A stretch of DNA of 64,000 nucleotides from Neolewinella agarilytica (GCF_900110645.1 NZ_FOFB01000009.1:148674-212673), one strand, 5' to 3'. Shown: positions 8,495 through 16,492, counted from the first letter of the stretch. A program made the numbers and translations. The notes: generated by a model not told the origin, from the sequence alone.

Positions 8495-10066
8495 ATGCTT
8501 GTTAGAATAGCTAGTTTACTTTGTTTTTTATTCGTCTGTCAACTTTTTCTGCCCGCTCAAGAATGCCTTGAGCAAAGGGTTGAAGTAGAAGATGACAAAG
8601 TTAATAATCTATCTACTACTCGTTTTTTTCAATCTACGAATAGTGGTAGTGTTCTCATTTCAACCAATGCATTTAATTTGTCTGAATCTAGGCTTATTCA
8701 TTGGTTTGATAAGGATTTAAATGTTTTAGCTAGTCGACGTTATTTTGTTGGTGAGGACGGCGAAATTGCTGATATTCAGGCACGCGCTTCTGGTGGTTAT
8801 CTAGGGGTAATTAATACGCCTTCGTTCCAGAATCGTTTTAGTTTTTACCGCGTTTTTTTGGCTAAAGATGCCTCTTCGCCAGATGATAATATCGTTTACA
8901 CCAGTGATTCTTCGGACGCCCCGATGGCGGTGAAGAATATCTTATCTGTACAAGATTCTATCTTGTTTTTGTCTGGCATTAAATATGGAGAATTTGGGGT
9001 GGCGGTTGATTCAACTTTCGTCGAGAAAAGAATCAATAATCAAATGATTTGGCGACATGTTAACCGGGGCGGCGTTTTATTGGGCCTAGATGGTGATGGA
9101 GATCAATTTAATCTACTGGTGGCTCGGGATAACGATATTGAAGTGGTGACGATGTCTGGTGAAACGGGTTGGGTGGAAAATTCTTACTCTATTAGTTTGA
9201 CGGGATATCGTTTTGCACCTTCGATCTTTCGAGACGTTGAACAAAATTCTACTTACTTAGCACGTTTTGCAGACCCTTATGAACTATCGAAGTACAATTC
9301 AACAGGTTTAGAGTGGACCTACAAGAAGACGCAAACGTTAACGTCTGATTGGATTGATAGAATAACGGATGTAGACTTTGATGAAGAAGGCTTCATTTAT
9401 GTGAACGGCATATTTTATAATGAAGAGAATAGTTCGGGAGTATTACTAACAAAGTTATCTCCTGAAGGAGAGTTGATTTGGGAAAAGCGCTATGATAATG
9501 AAGGAGAGCTTTGGGCTGCTTCTCGTTATTCGATGATAAACGAAGGCATAATTTATCTGACGGGCGAAAAAAGTAATCAAGCGGGGGCTTGGAATCAATT
9601 TGTTGCAGCATTTTCTCTTCAAGATGGTCAGTTGCTTAAGGAGTGTTCAGAAAATGAAATTAGCGATCAAAGATTTACGTCAGCAGGGATAAAGTTCCAT
9701 GAAGGAAATATCTATACGTTCGGCGATTTCAATGACCGGGTTGAGCCCGTCCTATCCCTCCGGTCCTTCGATTTTTCGGATTTGACCTCATCGAATGAAG
9801 AAGCCTCACCTTTAGTGGGAATGAACATCAAGGTATATCCCAATCCTGCGGATCACCGGGGACAATTATTGGTAGAGATACCGCTGCCGCATCAGTTGTC
9901 GCATATCCATATAGCGAGTGTAAATGGGAAAGAAGTGGCGGCTTTTACGCTTTCTGCGAATCAGTCGATACTGCAGATTAATGATTTGCTGATGGGGACG
10001 TACGTCGTGTATGCGCGCGATCAGGCGGGGGCGGTGGTGATGGAGCGGCGGGTGGTGGTGCGGTGA
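8495..10066 (+). CDS. T9SS-exported beta-propeller-like protein
   Basis: 523 residues with a signal peptide ending near LPAQ (about residue 22). The body consists of repeated beta-strand blocks of the PQQ/WD type (GYLGVINTP, GEFGVAVDS, GEGFIYVNGIF-like segments), suggesting a propeller. The last 80 residues form a T9SS sorting tail (IKVYPNPADHRGQLLVEIP). It lies 12 bases downstream of the metalloprotease gene and probably shares its transcript. Function is unknown, possibly an adhesin or partner of the protease. The 5' four-fifths are AT-rich, whereas the tail region from about 9725 has the GC-rich codon use of the rest of the window. Confidence 0.75.
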   Translation: MLVRIASLLCFLFVCQLFLPAQECLEQRVEVEDDKVNNLSTTRFFQSTNSGSVLISTNAFNLSESRLIHWFDKDLNVLASRRYFVGEDGEIADIQARASGGYLGVINTPSFQNRFSFYRVFLAKDASSPDDNIVYTSDSSDAPMAVKNILSVQDSILFLSGIKYGEFGVAVDSTFVEKRINNQMIWRHVNRGGVLLGLDGDGDQFNLLVARDNDIEVVTMSGETGWVENSYSISLTGYRFAPSIFRDVEQNSTYLARFADPYELSKYNSTGLEWTYKKTQTLTSDWIDRITDVDFDEEGFIYVNGIFYNEENSSGVLLTKLSPEGELIWEKRYDNEGELWAASRYSMINEGIIYLTGEKSNQAGAWNQFVAAFSLQDGQLLKECSENEISDQRFTSAGIKFHEGNIYTFGDFNDRVEPVLSLRSFDFSDLTSSNEEASPLVGMNIKVYPNPADHRGQLLVEIPLPHQLSHIHIASVNGKEVAAFTLSANQSILQINDLLMGTYVVYARDQAGAVVMERRVVVR

Positions 10067-10656
10067 GGATATAGAATATGTGGTTGGGAATATTTGACGA
10101 TTTACTTCGGACTGCCTGATTAATGTCAATACCTTATTCCTCCACTAATCCCTAGTGCCGATAGGCACGGGGTCAAACGCTTAGCGAGGGACATAGGAGC
10201 GGCGAAGCCAGCGATGGCGTCCCTCGCGTGCTAAAAGGATAGACGATTTGGCTCCTCCGGCGTCGAAAGCAGAAGCCGGGAGAGTTGGATTTGTAGGATT
10301 GAAAAGAAGATTCTTAGGATAACATTCTACCATTCTCTCATTCTATAATTCTAATCTCTGGTGTGTTGTTTACGAGGCTTCGGTAGCAGTATTCTTAGGA
10401 TCACATCCTAAAAATCCTATCAAAATCCTTTTAATCCTACTCTCCCGGTTGTAATGGAAAGAACGGCCTATTATCGATACCCAAACATCAAGTCAAGGGA
10501 CTACATCGCCCGCTACGCGGCGATTCCGTCCCTCGCTAAAAGTTTTGACCCGTCCTTAGCAGGACTAGAGACTGTACGAGAAAGCATCGTTTCGCTCAAT
10601 TACGAGTGACTTGGCGTATTCGGCCAAATCAAGAATCGAGAATCCAAAATCAAGAA
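10067..10656. other. Repeat-filled intergenic region
   Basis: 590 bases without a gene. It holds two copies of interspersed repeat family A, at about 10150-10235 (minus orientation) and 10490-10590 (plus orientation), and an AATCAAG/AATCGAG heptamer array at 10617-10670. The segment 10300-10440 has runs of ATTCTTAGGAT/ATCCTAAAAATCC that can pair imperfectly. No protein or RNA gene is recognised. Confidence 0.55.
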
Positions 10657-11844
10657 TCAAGAATTCCTTACCCCCCAAAACCCCCGCACCGCATCCGTAA
10701 TGTATTGCAGCGTGCCCTCATCGAATTCGGAGTGCATGGGCAGAGAGATAACTTCTTTGGTGAGCAGATCGGTATTCGGCAGAAAGTCGATGTTGTTGGC
10801 GGCGGTGCCGCGGAAGGCTTCCTGATCGTAGAGGGCGACGGGGTAGTAGATCATGGTGGGGATGCCGGCGGCTTTGAGGTGTTCTTGCAGGGCATCGCGG
10901 CGGCCACCGTCGATACGGAGGGTGTACTGGTGGAAGACGTGGGTGCTGTTGGGCAGGCGGGCGGGCGTGAGCAGTCCGGTGAGCCCCTGAAGGTTAGCGT
11001 CGTACCAGTCAGCGGCGGCGTTGCGCCGCGCGGAGTAACCGTCCAGGCGGGGAAGCTTGCAGTTGAGCACGGCGGCCTGGATGGAGTCGAGGCGGCTGTT
11101 ACAGCCGACGATGTCGTGGTAGTAGCGGCGGCTCTGCCCGTGGTTCGCCGCTTTACGAAGTTCTACGGAGAGCTTTTCGGAGTTGGTGTTCATCGCGCCG
11201 CCGTCACCGTAGGCGCCGAGGTTCTTGCTGGGGTAGAAGCTGGTGGTGCCGATGTCGCCGATGGTGCCGGTCCGGGCCTGGCGGCCGTCGGAGAAAGTGT
11301 AGGTGGCACCGATGGCCTGGGCGTTGTCTTCCACGACGTGGATGCCGTGTTTTTTGGCGAGGGTCATGATGGGCTCCATGTCGCAGCTCTGCCCGTAGAG
11401 GTGGACGGGGATGATGGCCTTGGTGCGCTCCGTGATGGCGGGCTCTATGTCTTCCGCACGCACGTTGAAAGTGCGGGGGTCTACATCTACCATTACCGGT
11501 GTGAGGCGGAGCAGGGCGATGACCTCAGCCGAAGCGACGTAGGTGAAGGCGGGGACGATGACCTCGTCACCGGGCTCCAGGCCGAGGGCCATGAGCGCGA
11601 TCTGTAAAGCGTCGGTGCCGTTGGCGCAGGGGATGACGTAGTCAGCCCCGAGGTATTCTTCCAGTCCGGCCTGGAAGGCCTTGACCGCCGGTCCGTTGAT
11701 GAAGGCGCCGCTACGGACGACATCGATGATGGCAGCGTCCACTTCCTCCTGCATGGCCCGGTACTGGGCTTTGAGGTCAACCATTTGAATATTGGTGGGC
11801 GTGGGGAGCTGAGCGCGACCGTCAGGAGCAGTGGGGGTAGCCAT
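10657..11844 (-). CDS. DegT/DnrJ/EryC1/StrS-family sugar aminotransferase
   Basis: A 395-residue PLP enzyme, fold type I, that probably aminates a nucleotide-linked keto-sugar for surface polysaccharide. Visible family features are the start MVDLKAQYRAMQEEVDAAI, the glycine-rich cofactor region CANGTDALQIALMALG, the VEDNAQAIGATY aspartate segment, and the PLP lysine in SFYPSKNLGAYGDGG. ATG 11844 is taken as the start. ATG 11784, at MVDLKAQY, is the alternative and matches the family N-terminus better. No other sugar-nucleotide genes lie nearby, so the substrate cannot be named. Confidence 0.85.
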   Translation of the reverse strand: MATPTAPDGRAQLPTPTNIQMVDLKAQYRAMQEEVDAAIIDVVRSGAFINGPAVKAFQAGLEEYLGADYVIPCANGTDALQIALMALGLEPGDEVIVPAFTYVASAEVIALLRLTPVMVDVDPRTFNVRAEDIEPAITERTKAIIPVHLYGQSCDMEPIMTLAKKHGIHVVEDNAQAIGATYTFSDGRQARTGTIGDIGTTSFYPSKNLGAYGDGGAMNTNSEKLSVELRKAANHGQSRRYYHDIVGCNSRLDSIQAAVLNCKLPRLDGYSARRNAAADWYDANLQGLTGLLTPARLPNSTHVFHQYTLRIDGGRRDALQEHLKAAGIPTMIYYPVALYDQEAFRGTAANNIDFLPNTDLLTKEVISLPMHSEFDEGTLQYITDAVRGFWGVRNS

Positions 11845-11922
11845 GGGCGGGAGGTTTTTATTTGTTCCGCAAAGGTAGGATGTGGCGGGGGATGAAAACA
11901 CTGCTGTTTGTCAAACTTAGCT

Positions 11923-11942
11923 GGCATCCTGCGTCTGCGCCC
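11923..11942 (+). repeat. Dispersed 20-bp motif, copy 2
   Basis: Variant GGCATCCTGCGTCTGCGCCC between the aminotransferase and the small membrane-anchored protein gene. Confidence 0.6.
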
Positions 11943-11957
11943 GAAAAATCGCGATGG

Positions 11958-12015
11958 GCTCGCTCAACGACTTCGTCGTTTTGGTCGGCCATCGCTACGG
12001 TAGGCGTCCCTCCGG
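11958..12015 (+). repeat. Interspersed repeat family B, copy 1
   Basis: GTCGTTTTGGTCGG, CCATCGCTACG, GAGGCG/TAGGCG and CCCTCCGG blocks occur in the same order, on the opposite strand, at about 43258-43325. Confidence 0.45.
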
Positions 12016-12113
12016 TACTAACCCGTCCGTCGACCGTCCGCAGCCCTTCGTAGAATGAACTTTCTCCCTACCTTGTAACTGTTGTTATTTGTAATCATCA
12101 AATTTATTTACCC

Positions 12114-12428
12114 ATGCCTCGTACTAAACTTACCGGATTCAGTCGCTTGCTTATTTTCCTGATCATCTTCGTTCCCATCGCTTACGTCGGCGCCAGCTAT
12201 TTTAATGGTGAGGACCCGATTGAGAATATCAAAGGGTATTTAGGGATGGAGGAAACGGCGTCACCAGCTCCCGTTGATAATTACCAACCGACGCAGGATA
12301 ATTCCGGCAATAAACCGGCTACGTTTGAAAACGTGCAGGACCTGCGTAGTGAGATCGTTCGCTTGAAGCGCGACCTCGCCATCTCACAGGAACAATTGGC
12401 TCGCTGTAAAACGGAAGGGGTGGAGTAA
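12114..12428 (+). CDS. Small signal-anchored hypothetical protein
   Basis: 104 residues. One hydrophobic segment (about 10-28, LLIFLIIFVPIAYVGASYF) acts as signal anchor. It is followed by an acidic, proline-containing linker and a C-terminal amphipathic helix with coiled-coil character (about 76-100, VQDLRSEIVRLKRDLAISQEQL). The arrangement suggests a membrane-tethered oligomerising protein. I do not recognise the family. It is followed in the same direction, across a repeat array, by the membrane protein at 12527. Confidence 0.65.
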   Translation: MPRTKLTGFSRLLIFLIIFVPIAYVGASYFNGEDPIENIKGYLGMEETASPAPVDNYQPTQDNSGNKPATFENVQDLRSEIVRLKRDLAISQEQLARCKTEGVE

Positions 12429-12429
12429 A

Positions 12430-12526
12430 TAGTCAAGCAGTCAGATAGTCAGGGAGTCAAGCAGTACTCCGCACTATCTGACTGTTTGACTCCTTGACTA
12501 TCTGACTCTCTGACTCCCTGACTACT
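12430..12526. repeat. AGTCANNN/TGACTNNN octamer array forming a hairpin
   Basis: The left half has 8-bp units of the type AGTCANNN (AGTCAGAT, AGTCAGGG, AGTCAAGC). The right half has their complements (TGACTATC, TGACTCCC). The whole can fold on itself. It fills exactly the gap between two same-direction genes. Confidence 0.75.
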
Positions 12527-13390
12527 ATGGATCGTCTTCGACAAGGAATTCACGAATTTTTCTACACCCTGCTGGCTTTCCCGCGGGCCTGGCGCTTTAT
12601 GGTCAATCACCGGCTATGGGAAGGTTTACGACAATATGGTTGGGTGGCCCGTGGGTTGGTAGTGATTGGGGTTTTGCTGGGCATCCAAATGATTTCAGAG
12701 ATCGGAGATTGGTTTAGCCGCCACCAGAATGACTCACTCTCTGCGATGGTAATCGGGGGAGACAGTTTACTCGTTAACTGGTTTACGGATCTGTACGAGT
12801 CCATGTCTGACGGAATGCTTAACTGGGTTATTCTGGTTTTACTGGAAGTCGTGATCTACCACTTTATGCGGCGGACCTTGCAGATCATCCTGCGAAAGAA
12901 TGTGGAGAACGCGCATAAGTTTAAGCCTTTTCTAGACGCTCAGGTTCGGATGATTTTTGTCTCCATGGGCGCGGTTATTTTTGAAGGAATTATCCTCAAC
13001 GTAGGGGAAACCATCCACGATGGCTGGTTTTTCTGGCCGTTCTCCCTGCTCATCCGTTCCATTTTTCTGGGCTACGTCATTGCGGATAACTACAACGAAC
13101 AATTCGGCCTCACCATTGAGCAGAGCTGGCGAAACCTGTATAGGGACTACATCGGTATCTGCTGCGGATTGGGGCTGCCAATGCTGATCATGATGCAGGT
13201 ACCTCTCATCGGTTCGGTGCTGGGGCCTCTGGTTACTTCCGTTACGGCGGCCATCGTACTGCGGGAAAAAAGCGATCTCCACATCATCGGTTACCAGATG
13301 AGCGAGAAAGAACGGGAGAAGGCGGAAAAGAAGGCGGCGAGGGAAGCCAGGAAAATGGCGAGAAAGGCGGCGCGCACGCAGGTGCCGTGA
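12527..13390 (+). CDS. Polytopic membrane protein, hypothetical
   Basis: 287 residues with about five hydrophobic segments (for example GLVVIGVLLGIQMI, LNWVILVLLEVVIY, MIFVSMGAVIFEGIIL, GLGLPMLIMMQVPLIGSVLGPL). A C-terminal tail of about 30 residues is rich in Lys, Arg, Glu and Ala and should be a cytoplasmic charged helix. Function is unknown. The final residues RTQVP and the stop are encoded by a copy of the dispersed 20-bp motif (13369-13385), so the natural C-terminus may have been altered by it. Confidence 0.7.
   Translation: MDRLRQGIHEFFYTLLAFPRAWRFMVNHRLWEGLRQYGWVARGLVVIGVLLGIQMISEIGDWFSRHQNDSLSAMVIGGDSLLVNWFTDLYESMSDGMLNWVILVLLEVVIYHFMRRTLQIILRKNVENAHKFKPFLDAQVRMIFVSMGAVIFEGIILNVGETIHDGWFFWPFSLLIRSIFLGYVIADNYNEQFGLTIEQSWRNLYRDYIGICCGLGLPMLIMMQVPLIGSVLGPLVTSVTAAIVLREKSDLHIIGYQMSEKEREKAEKKAAREARKMARKAARTQVP
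13369..13385 (-). repeat. Dispersed 20-bp motif, copy 3 (in coding DNA)
   Basis: A partial copy, GGCGCGCACGCAGGTGC, at the very 3' end of the membrane protein gene, where it encodes RTQV before the stop. Confidence 0.6.
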
Positions 13391-13431
13391 AGGGGGGGGA
13401 GAAGCAATGAGCAAAGGTCCCACCACTCGCT

Positions 13432-14562
13432 TTATCCCTCCTTACTTAGACTATAGCGATAGCCTACTCCCAAAAGGAAACCTGTTTGACTTTCCCAGCG
13501 TAAGTCAGCGATGAAGGCTTTGATGTCCCCTCCTATCCCCAGCCCAAAGGAAGTATTTGTCCGGGAGTTATTTGCGCCATTCCGGAAACTGGCGTTGAGT
13601 ATGCCCAATGTGCCATAAAGAACAGCTCTGGGCTTAACGAGGCCCTGACGGGTGAAGTAAAATTCACCGGAGATAGGAAGTCGGTAGATTTTCACCGCTT
13701 CGTAAATGCTCTGGTTGGGCTGGCTGTCATCGTATTTCATGGTGAGAAATTCGAAGCCGATTTCAACCGAAAAGGCATTGGCGCTAACAAAGTTGTCATT
13801 TTGCCAGTATATACCTGCACCACCTCCAAGCTGAGTATTCTCGCTATCCAGAAATCTACTGAAATCAGAACCCAATAGCCGGACACCAAGCTTCGCGCGG
13901 TCAGTCGCTACGCTCTGGTTTTTTGTGATCGGTTCTAATACATCTCCTTTAAACAGGAAATACTCCCGGAACAGCCTTTTCATATCCGCATCTGTATACC
14001 GAACCTTCGCGATCTTCTGTGCGGCTTCCGGCCAGTCTTTGAAGAAGTATTTCAGCCCCCCGCGAAAGCTTTCTACCAAATTGAATTCAGTACCACTCAC
14101 GGCTCGCTCTTCCACCAAAAGCGGATGAAAGGCGTTCCCGTCGCTGAGGTAATAGGTTTTGTCTGTTATCTTGGATTTGTTCTTATAATACTCATCAGGA
14201 AACCGATCCAGCACATACAATACGTAAGATCCCTCAATGAGAACTTCCGCTATTCGTTGAGTCTGACGCTTCTCTTTTGTTTCAATGGAAGAAATGGTAT
14301 GGGTGATCGGCCGGAAAAGCCTGCCAGATTCCAGGAAGTGAGCCTCCTTAATCTGGCGTGGTGTAAGCGTCTTTTCCTCCGTACTATTAGGACTTGAACG
14401 GAAACGAATTCGTTTGGAATTCGTCTGTCGCCCGTCAAGGTTAAGGTAGCCCGTTAGTTCACTGCCGTCCTGCAAAACAACCGTCCCTTTCCTGAAATCG
14501 TTGACCTGGCTAAATAGCGAATAAGAGAACAGAAGGAGAAACATGAAAAAGGGAATCCGCAT
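13432..14562 (-). CDS. Hypothetical outer-membrane protein
   Basis: 376 residues. A signal peptide (MRIPFFMFLLLFSYSLFSQ) leads into an N-terminal domain with KGTVVLQDGSELTGYLNLDG, a pattern seen in many Bacteroidota envelope proteins of unknown role. The last 150 residues consist of alternating short amphipathic strands ending in YRYSL, as expected for an outer-membrane beta-barrel. ATG 14562 is preferred to the TTG two codons earlier. A -7 element lies about 100 bases upstream. Function unknown. Confidence 0.72.
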   Translation of the reverse strand: MRIPFFMFLLLFSYSLFSQVNDFRKGTVVLQDGSELTGYLNLDGRQTNSKRIRFRSSPNSTEEKTLTPRQIKEAHFLESGRLFRPITHTISSIETKEKRQTQRIAEVLIEGSYVLYVLDRFPDEYYKNKSKITDKTYYLSDGNAFHPLLVEERAVSGTEFNLVESFRGGLKYFFKDWPEAAQKIAKVRYTDADMKRLFREYFLFKGDVLEPITKNQSVATDRAKLGVRLLGSDFSRFLDSENTQLGGGAGIYWQNDNFVSANAFSVEIGFEFLTMKYDDSQPNQSIYEAVKIYRLPISGEFYFTRQGLVKPRAVLYGTLGILNASFRNGANNSRTNTSFGLGIGGDIKAFIADLRWESQTGFLLGVGYRYSLSKEG

Positions 14563-14657
14563 AATCAATAGGAGTTGTTAGGTGTGAAAAAGTGTAGGCC
14601 TGTTGTGAAAAGCGCGGCTGACTGGGTTCAATAATCGCGTACGTTTTTTTATCGCTC

Positions 14658-14665
14658 CAAATATA
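14658..14665 (-). promoter_or_regulatory. -7 promoter element for the 14562 gene
   Basis: TATATTTG on the minus strand (TAnnTTTG consensus), about 95 bases upstream of the start codon. No clear -33 TTG. Confidence 0.45.
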
Positions 14666-14769
14666 GAAGAAAAAGGTGAGCACAGGGCCTCCCGAACAAG
14701 AAGCACCGCAGAACGGACTTTGAGCTAGCTACGATAGCCTGACAGACGGGCTGTTCACCCAATTAAAAC

Positions 14770-14963
14770 ATGAGTCATCCCTAATTTTCGGATTAGATGA
14801 CGGTGTTTTCTGGCAAAAAATAGGATTTTTAGCGATCAGCGGACAGCATTCAGGCAAAACGGCTCTGAATGCTGTCCGCTGATCGCTTTTTTATACCGAC
14901 CGAACCAGGTTCCATCCGAGAAAACACAGAAAAGGCTGCCCAAACTCCGGGATGAGCCATGTT
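14770..14963. repeat. Foldback element with 22-bp hairpin core
   Basis: Nested inverted repeats: outer arms CATGAGTCATCCC (14770) and GGGATGAGCCATG (14951), middle arms around GTGTTTTCT and AGAAAACAC, and a perfect 22-bp stem at 14832-14853/14865-14886 followed by a T-run. The core stem is almost identical to the hairpin at 33465-33518. As a terminator it would face plus, but no plus-strand gene precedes it. Confidence 0.65.
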
Positions 14964-14968
14964 AAGGG

Positions 14969-15046
14969 TGGAGAATACCAGAGTCGAACTGGTGACCTTC
15001 CCGCCGTGGCGGGACGCTCTAAGTCGCGCTATTGAGAGGGCAGGGG
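14969..15046 (-). repeat. tRNA-Ala tail copy (degenerate tRNA-like), copy 1
   Basis: From AGGTCACC to the 3' end the sequence is identical to the tRNA-Ala at 15505-15578, including the T arm, the acceptor 3' strand and the bases just beyond. The 5' half differs: the D-loop is over-long, and a GC palindrome with a 6-base loop replaces the anticodon arm. It is therefore not a functional tRNA. It overlaps the 3' end of the GIY-YIG gene, whose stop TAG lies in the D-arm-like part. Confidence 0.75.
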
Positions 15047-15304
15047 AAATGGATTAGCATGATAGCTGTCGACCAGTGCCTGGACGTATTTTCTCGATTT
15101 CTGCTTTTTGATGTAGCTTTCTCTACGATAGGCACCGGTGGGGTCATCAAACCTTTCGAGATAAGCGATGAGCCACGGTCTACCGGCTTTAGTACTTTTA
15201 GATCGTCCTTGTTGGTGCCGCTGGAATCGGTCAGTGAGTTGTCCGGTGTAGCCGATGTAGTATTTGTCTTTGGTAGGGGAGTATAGAATGTAGACGTAGT
15301 ACAT
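15029..15304 (-). CDS. GIY-YIG nuclease-domain protein
   Basis: 91 residues. The single-domain GIY-YIG protein shows YYVYILYS (the GIY strand), KYYIGYTGQL (the YIG strand), the conserved Arg in RFQRHQ, and a C-terminal KSRKYVQALV helix with a preceding Glu (YRRESYIKKQKS). Proteins of this UvrC/homing-nuclease-like type are common in Bacteroidota; their role is unsettled. The start ATG is fixed by the MYYVYIL family start. The gene sits between two tRNA-Ala tail copies, and an internally deleted copy lies next to it, which suggests the unit is or was mobile. Confidence 0.85.
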   Translation of the reverse strand: MYYVYILYSPTKDKYYIGYTGQLTDRFQRHQQGRSKSTKAGRPWLIAYLERFDDPTGAYRRESYIKKQKSRKYVQALVDSYHANPFPLPSQ

Positions 15305-15319
15305 TTGATTGCATTAAAA

Positions 15320-15347
15320 AAGCCGCTTTCCCGAAGGGAAGCGGCTT
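15320..15347 (-). terminator. Intrinsic terminator after tRNA-like copy 2
   Basis: AAGCCGCTT stem with a TCCC/GGGA extension and, on the minus strand, a T-run. It is nearly identical to the terminator behind the intact tRNA-Ala (15472-15499). Confidence 0.7.
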
Positions 15348-15352
15348 TAGTG

Positions 15353-15430
15353 TGGAGAATACCGGAGTCGAACTGGTGACCTTCCCGCCGCGGCGGGACG
15401 CTCTAAGTCGCGCTATTGAGCTGGCAGGGG
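15353..15430 (-). repeat. tRNA-Ala tail copy (degenerate tRNA-like), copy 2
   Basis: Same organisation as the copy at 14969-15046: the 3' part from the variable loop onward matches tRNA-Ala, while the anticodon arm is replaced by a CCCGC...GCGGG palindrome with a 6-base loop. One base in the T stem differs from tRNA-Ala. Not a functional tRNA. Confidence 0.75.
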
Positions 15431-15456
15431 AGTAGTAGAATGTAGACGTAGTACAT
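15413..15456 (-). pseudogene. Internally deleted GIY-YIG gene
   Basis: The first seven codons (MYYVYIL) and upstream bases are identical to the intact gene at 15304. The sequence then jumps directly to the bases matching that gene's 3' end (CCCCTGCC and the AATAG in the tRNA-like segment). About 240 internal bases are missing. The upstream and downstream context is duplicated as well. Confidence 0.75.
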
Positions 15457-15471
15457 TTGATTGCATTAAAA

Positions 15472-15499
15472 AAGCCGCTTTCCCGAAGGAAAGCGGCTT
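15472..15499 (-). terminator. Intrinsic terminator of tRNA-Ala
   Basis: A 12-bp stem (AAGCCGCTTTCC/GGAAAGCGGCTT) with a short loop and a T-run on the minus strand, starting six bases after the tRNA 3' end. Confidence 0.85.
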
Positions 15500-15504
15500 A
15501 AGGG

Positions 15505-15578
<74 letters not shown>

Positions 15579-15609
15579 TGCTAGAACTGCTTAGTTACCT
15601 AAGCGGACG

Positions 15610-15640
15610 CAAATATAGATGGCAAGAGGTAAATGAACAA
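15610..15640 (-). promoter_or_regulatory. Promoter of tRNA-Ala
   Basis: On the minus strand, TTG (15640-15638), a 20-base spacer and TATATTTG (15617-15610) match the Bacteroidota -33/-7 arrangement. Confidence 0.7.
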
Positions 15641-15804
15641 GCACGGGCGAAAAGTTTCGCTAAAATAAATTTTGCAAAGAATTAACGATTAGGAAGTGGC
15701 CCTGACCAATCTTTTGCGTCCTAATTGACGTTATCAGGATATGACGCAAACGTCATTCCCATCCATTAACAGCTCGTTAACCGGGGAAGCCCGGTGACTA
15801 GTCT

Positions 15805-15812
15805 TATATTTG
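15805..15812 (+). promoter_or_regulatory. -7 promoter element for the DUF1573 gene
   Basis: TATATTTG lies 19 bases before the ATG at 15832, implying a short leader. Confidence 0.55.
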
Positions 15813-15831
15813 CTGACAGAAAAATATCCAC

Positions 15832-16323
15832 ATGAAACGTTTCTTCCTTCTCCTCCTACTGGCCTGCACGGTAACCATCAGTGTTCAGGCGCAAACAGCT
15901 CCGGCTGCCGCTATTGCAATCGTTGAAGAGGCTGCTGAGCCCGTTCAAGGTCCCGAAATGAGCTTCGAAGCCCTTGAAATCGACTACGGTACCATCGCGC
16001 AGGATTCTGATCCTTACCGCATCTTTAAGTTCAAGAACACCGGTACTGAGGCCCTCCTGATCACGAACGCCCGTGGCTCTTGTGGCTGTACCGTTCCCAG
16101 CTACAGCAAAGCACCCGTTCCTGCCGGCGAGACCAGCGAGATCAAGGTTCGCTACGACACGCACCGTCTCGGTCAGTTCCGTAAGCGCGTAACGCTGACG
16201 ACGAACGCCGGCGAAGAGCCCATCATTCTGACGATCAAAGGCCTGGTAGAAGCTAAGCCAGCTGAGCCGGAAGCCGTACCTGCCGGTGAGCAAGGTATGT
16301 TCAACAACGGCGGTGGCAAGTAA
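15832..16323 (+). CDS. DUF1573-domain secreted protein
   Basis: 163 residues. A signal peptide ends near VQAQ (about residue 21). A DUF1573 immunoglobulin-like domain follows at about 45-140, with the typical FEALEIDYGTI start, FKFKNTGTEALLI, the SCGCT cysteine motif (about 83-87) and GQFRKRVTLTTNA. DUF1573 proteins are common periplasmic or surface proteins of Bacteroidota; their function is unknown. The gene has its own -7 element and an intrinsic terminator, so it is a single-gene unit. Confidence 0.9.
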   Translation: MKRFFLLLLLACTVTISVQAQTAPAAAIAIVEEAAEPVQGPEMSFEALEIDYGTIAQDSDPYRIFKFKNTGTEALLITNARGSCGCTVPSYSKAPVPAGETSEIKVRYDTHRLGQFRKRVTLTTNAGEEPIILTIKGLVEAKPAEPEAVPAGEQGMFNNGGGK

Positions 16324-16350
16324 GCCACTTTCGTTACAACGCTTAATTGC

Positions 16351-16390
16351 AAGCCCCCTTCTACTGTTGGTAGGAGGGGGCTTGTTGTTT
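16351..16390 (+). terminator. Intrinsic terminator of the DUF1573 gene
   Basis: AAGCCCCCTTCTA pairs with TAGGAGGGGGCTT (one G-U pair, 7-base loop), followed by TGTTGTTTT. Confidence 0.85.
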
Positions 16391-16492
16391 TAAGGGGGAC
16401 TTGGCCAGGAATAAGACCGGGATCTGTAATCGTCCGGTGTTGTGTCCTAAACCTCACGAGCTATACGGGGCAATTGTAAGCTCGGAGAGAGC

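Noticed and set aside
10606..11607. Long plus-strand frame (333 codons) opposite the sugar aminotransferase
   Set aside because: It lies antisense to a well-recognised enzyme and has Gly/Val-rich low-information translation typical of an antisense frame in GC-rich DNA.
14969..15046. A second tRNA gene
   Set aside because: The D-loop is too long and the anticodon loop has six bases in a GC palindrome; only the 3' part matches tRNA-Ala.
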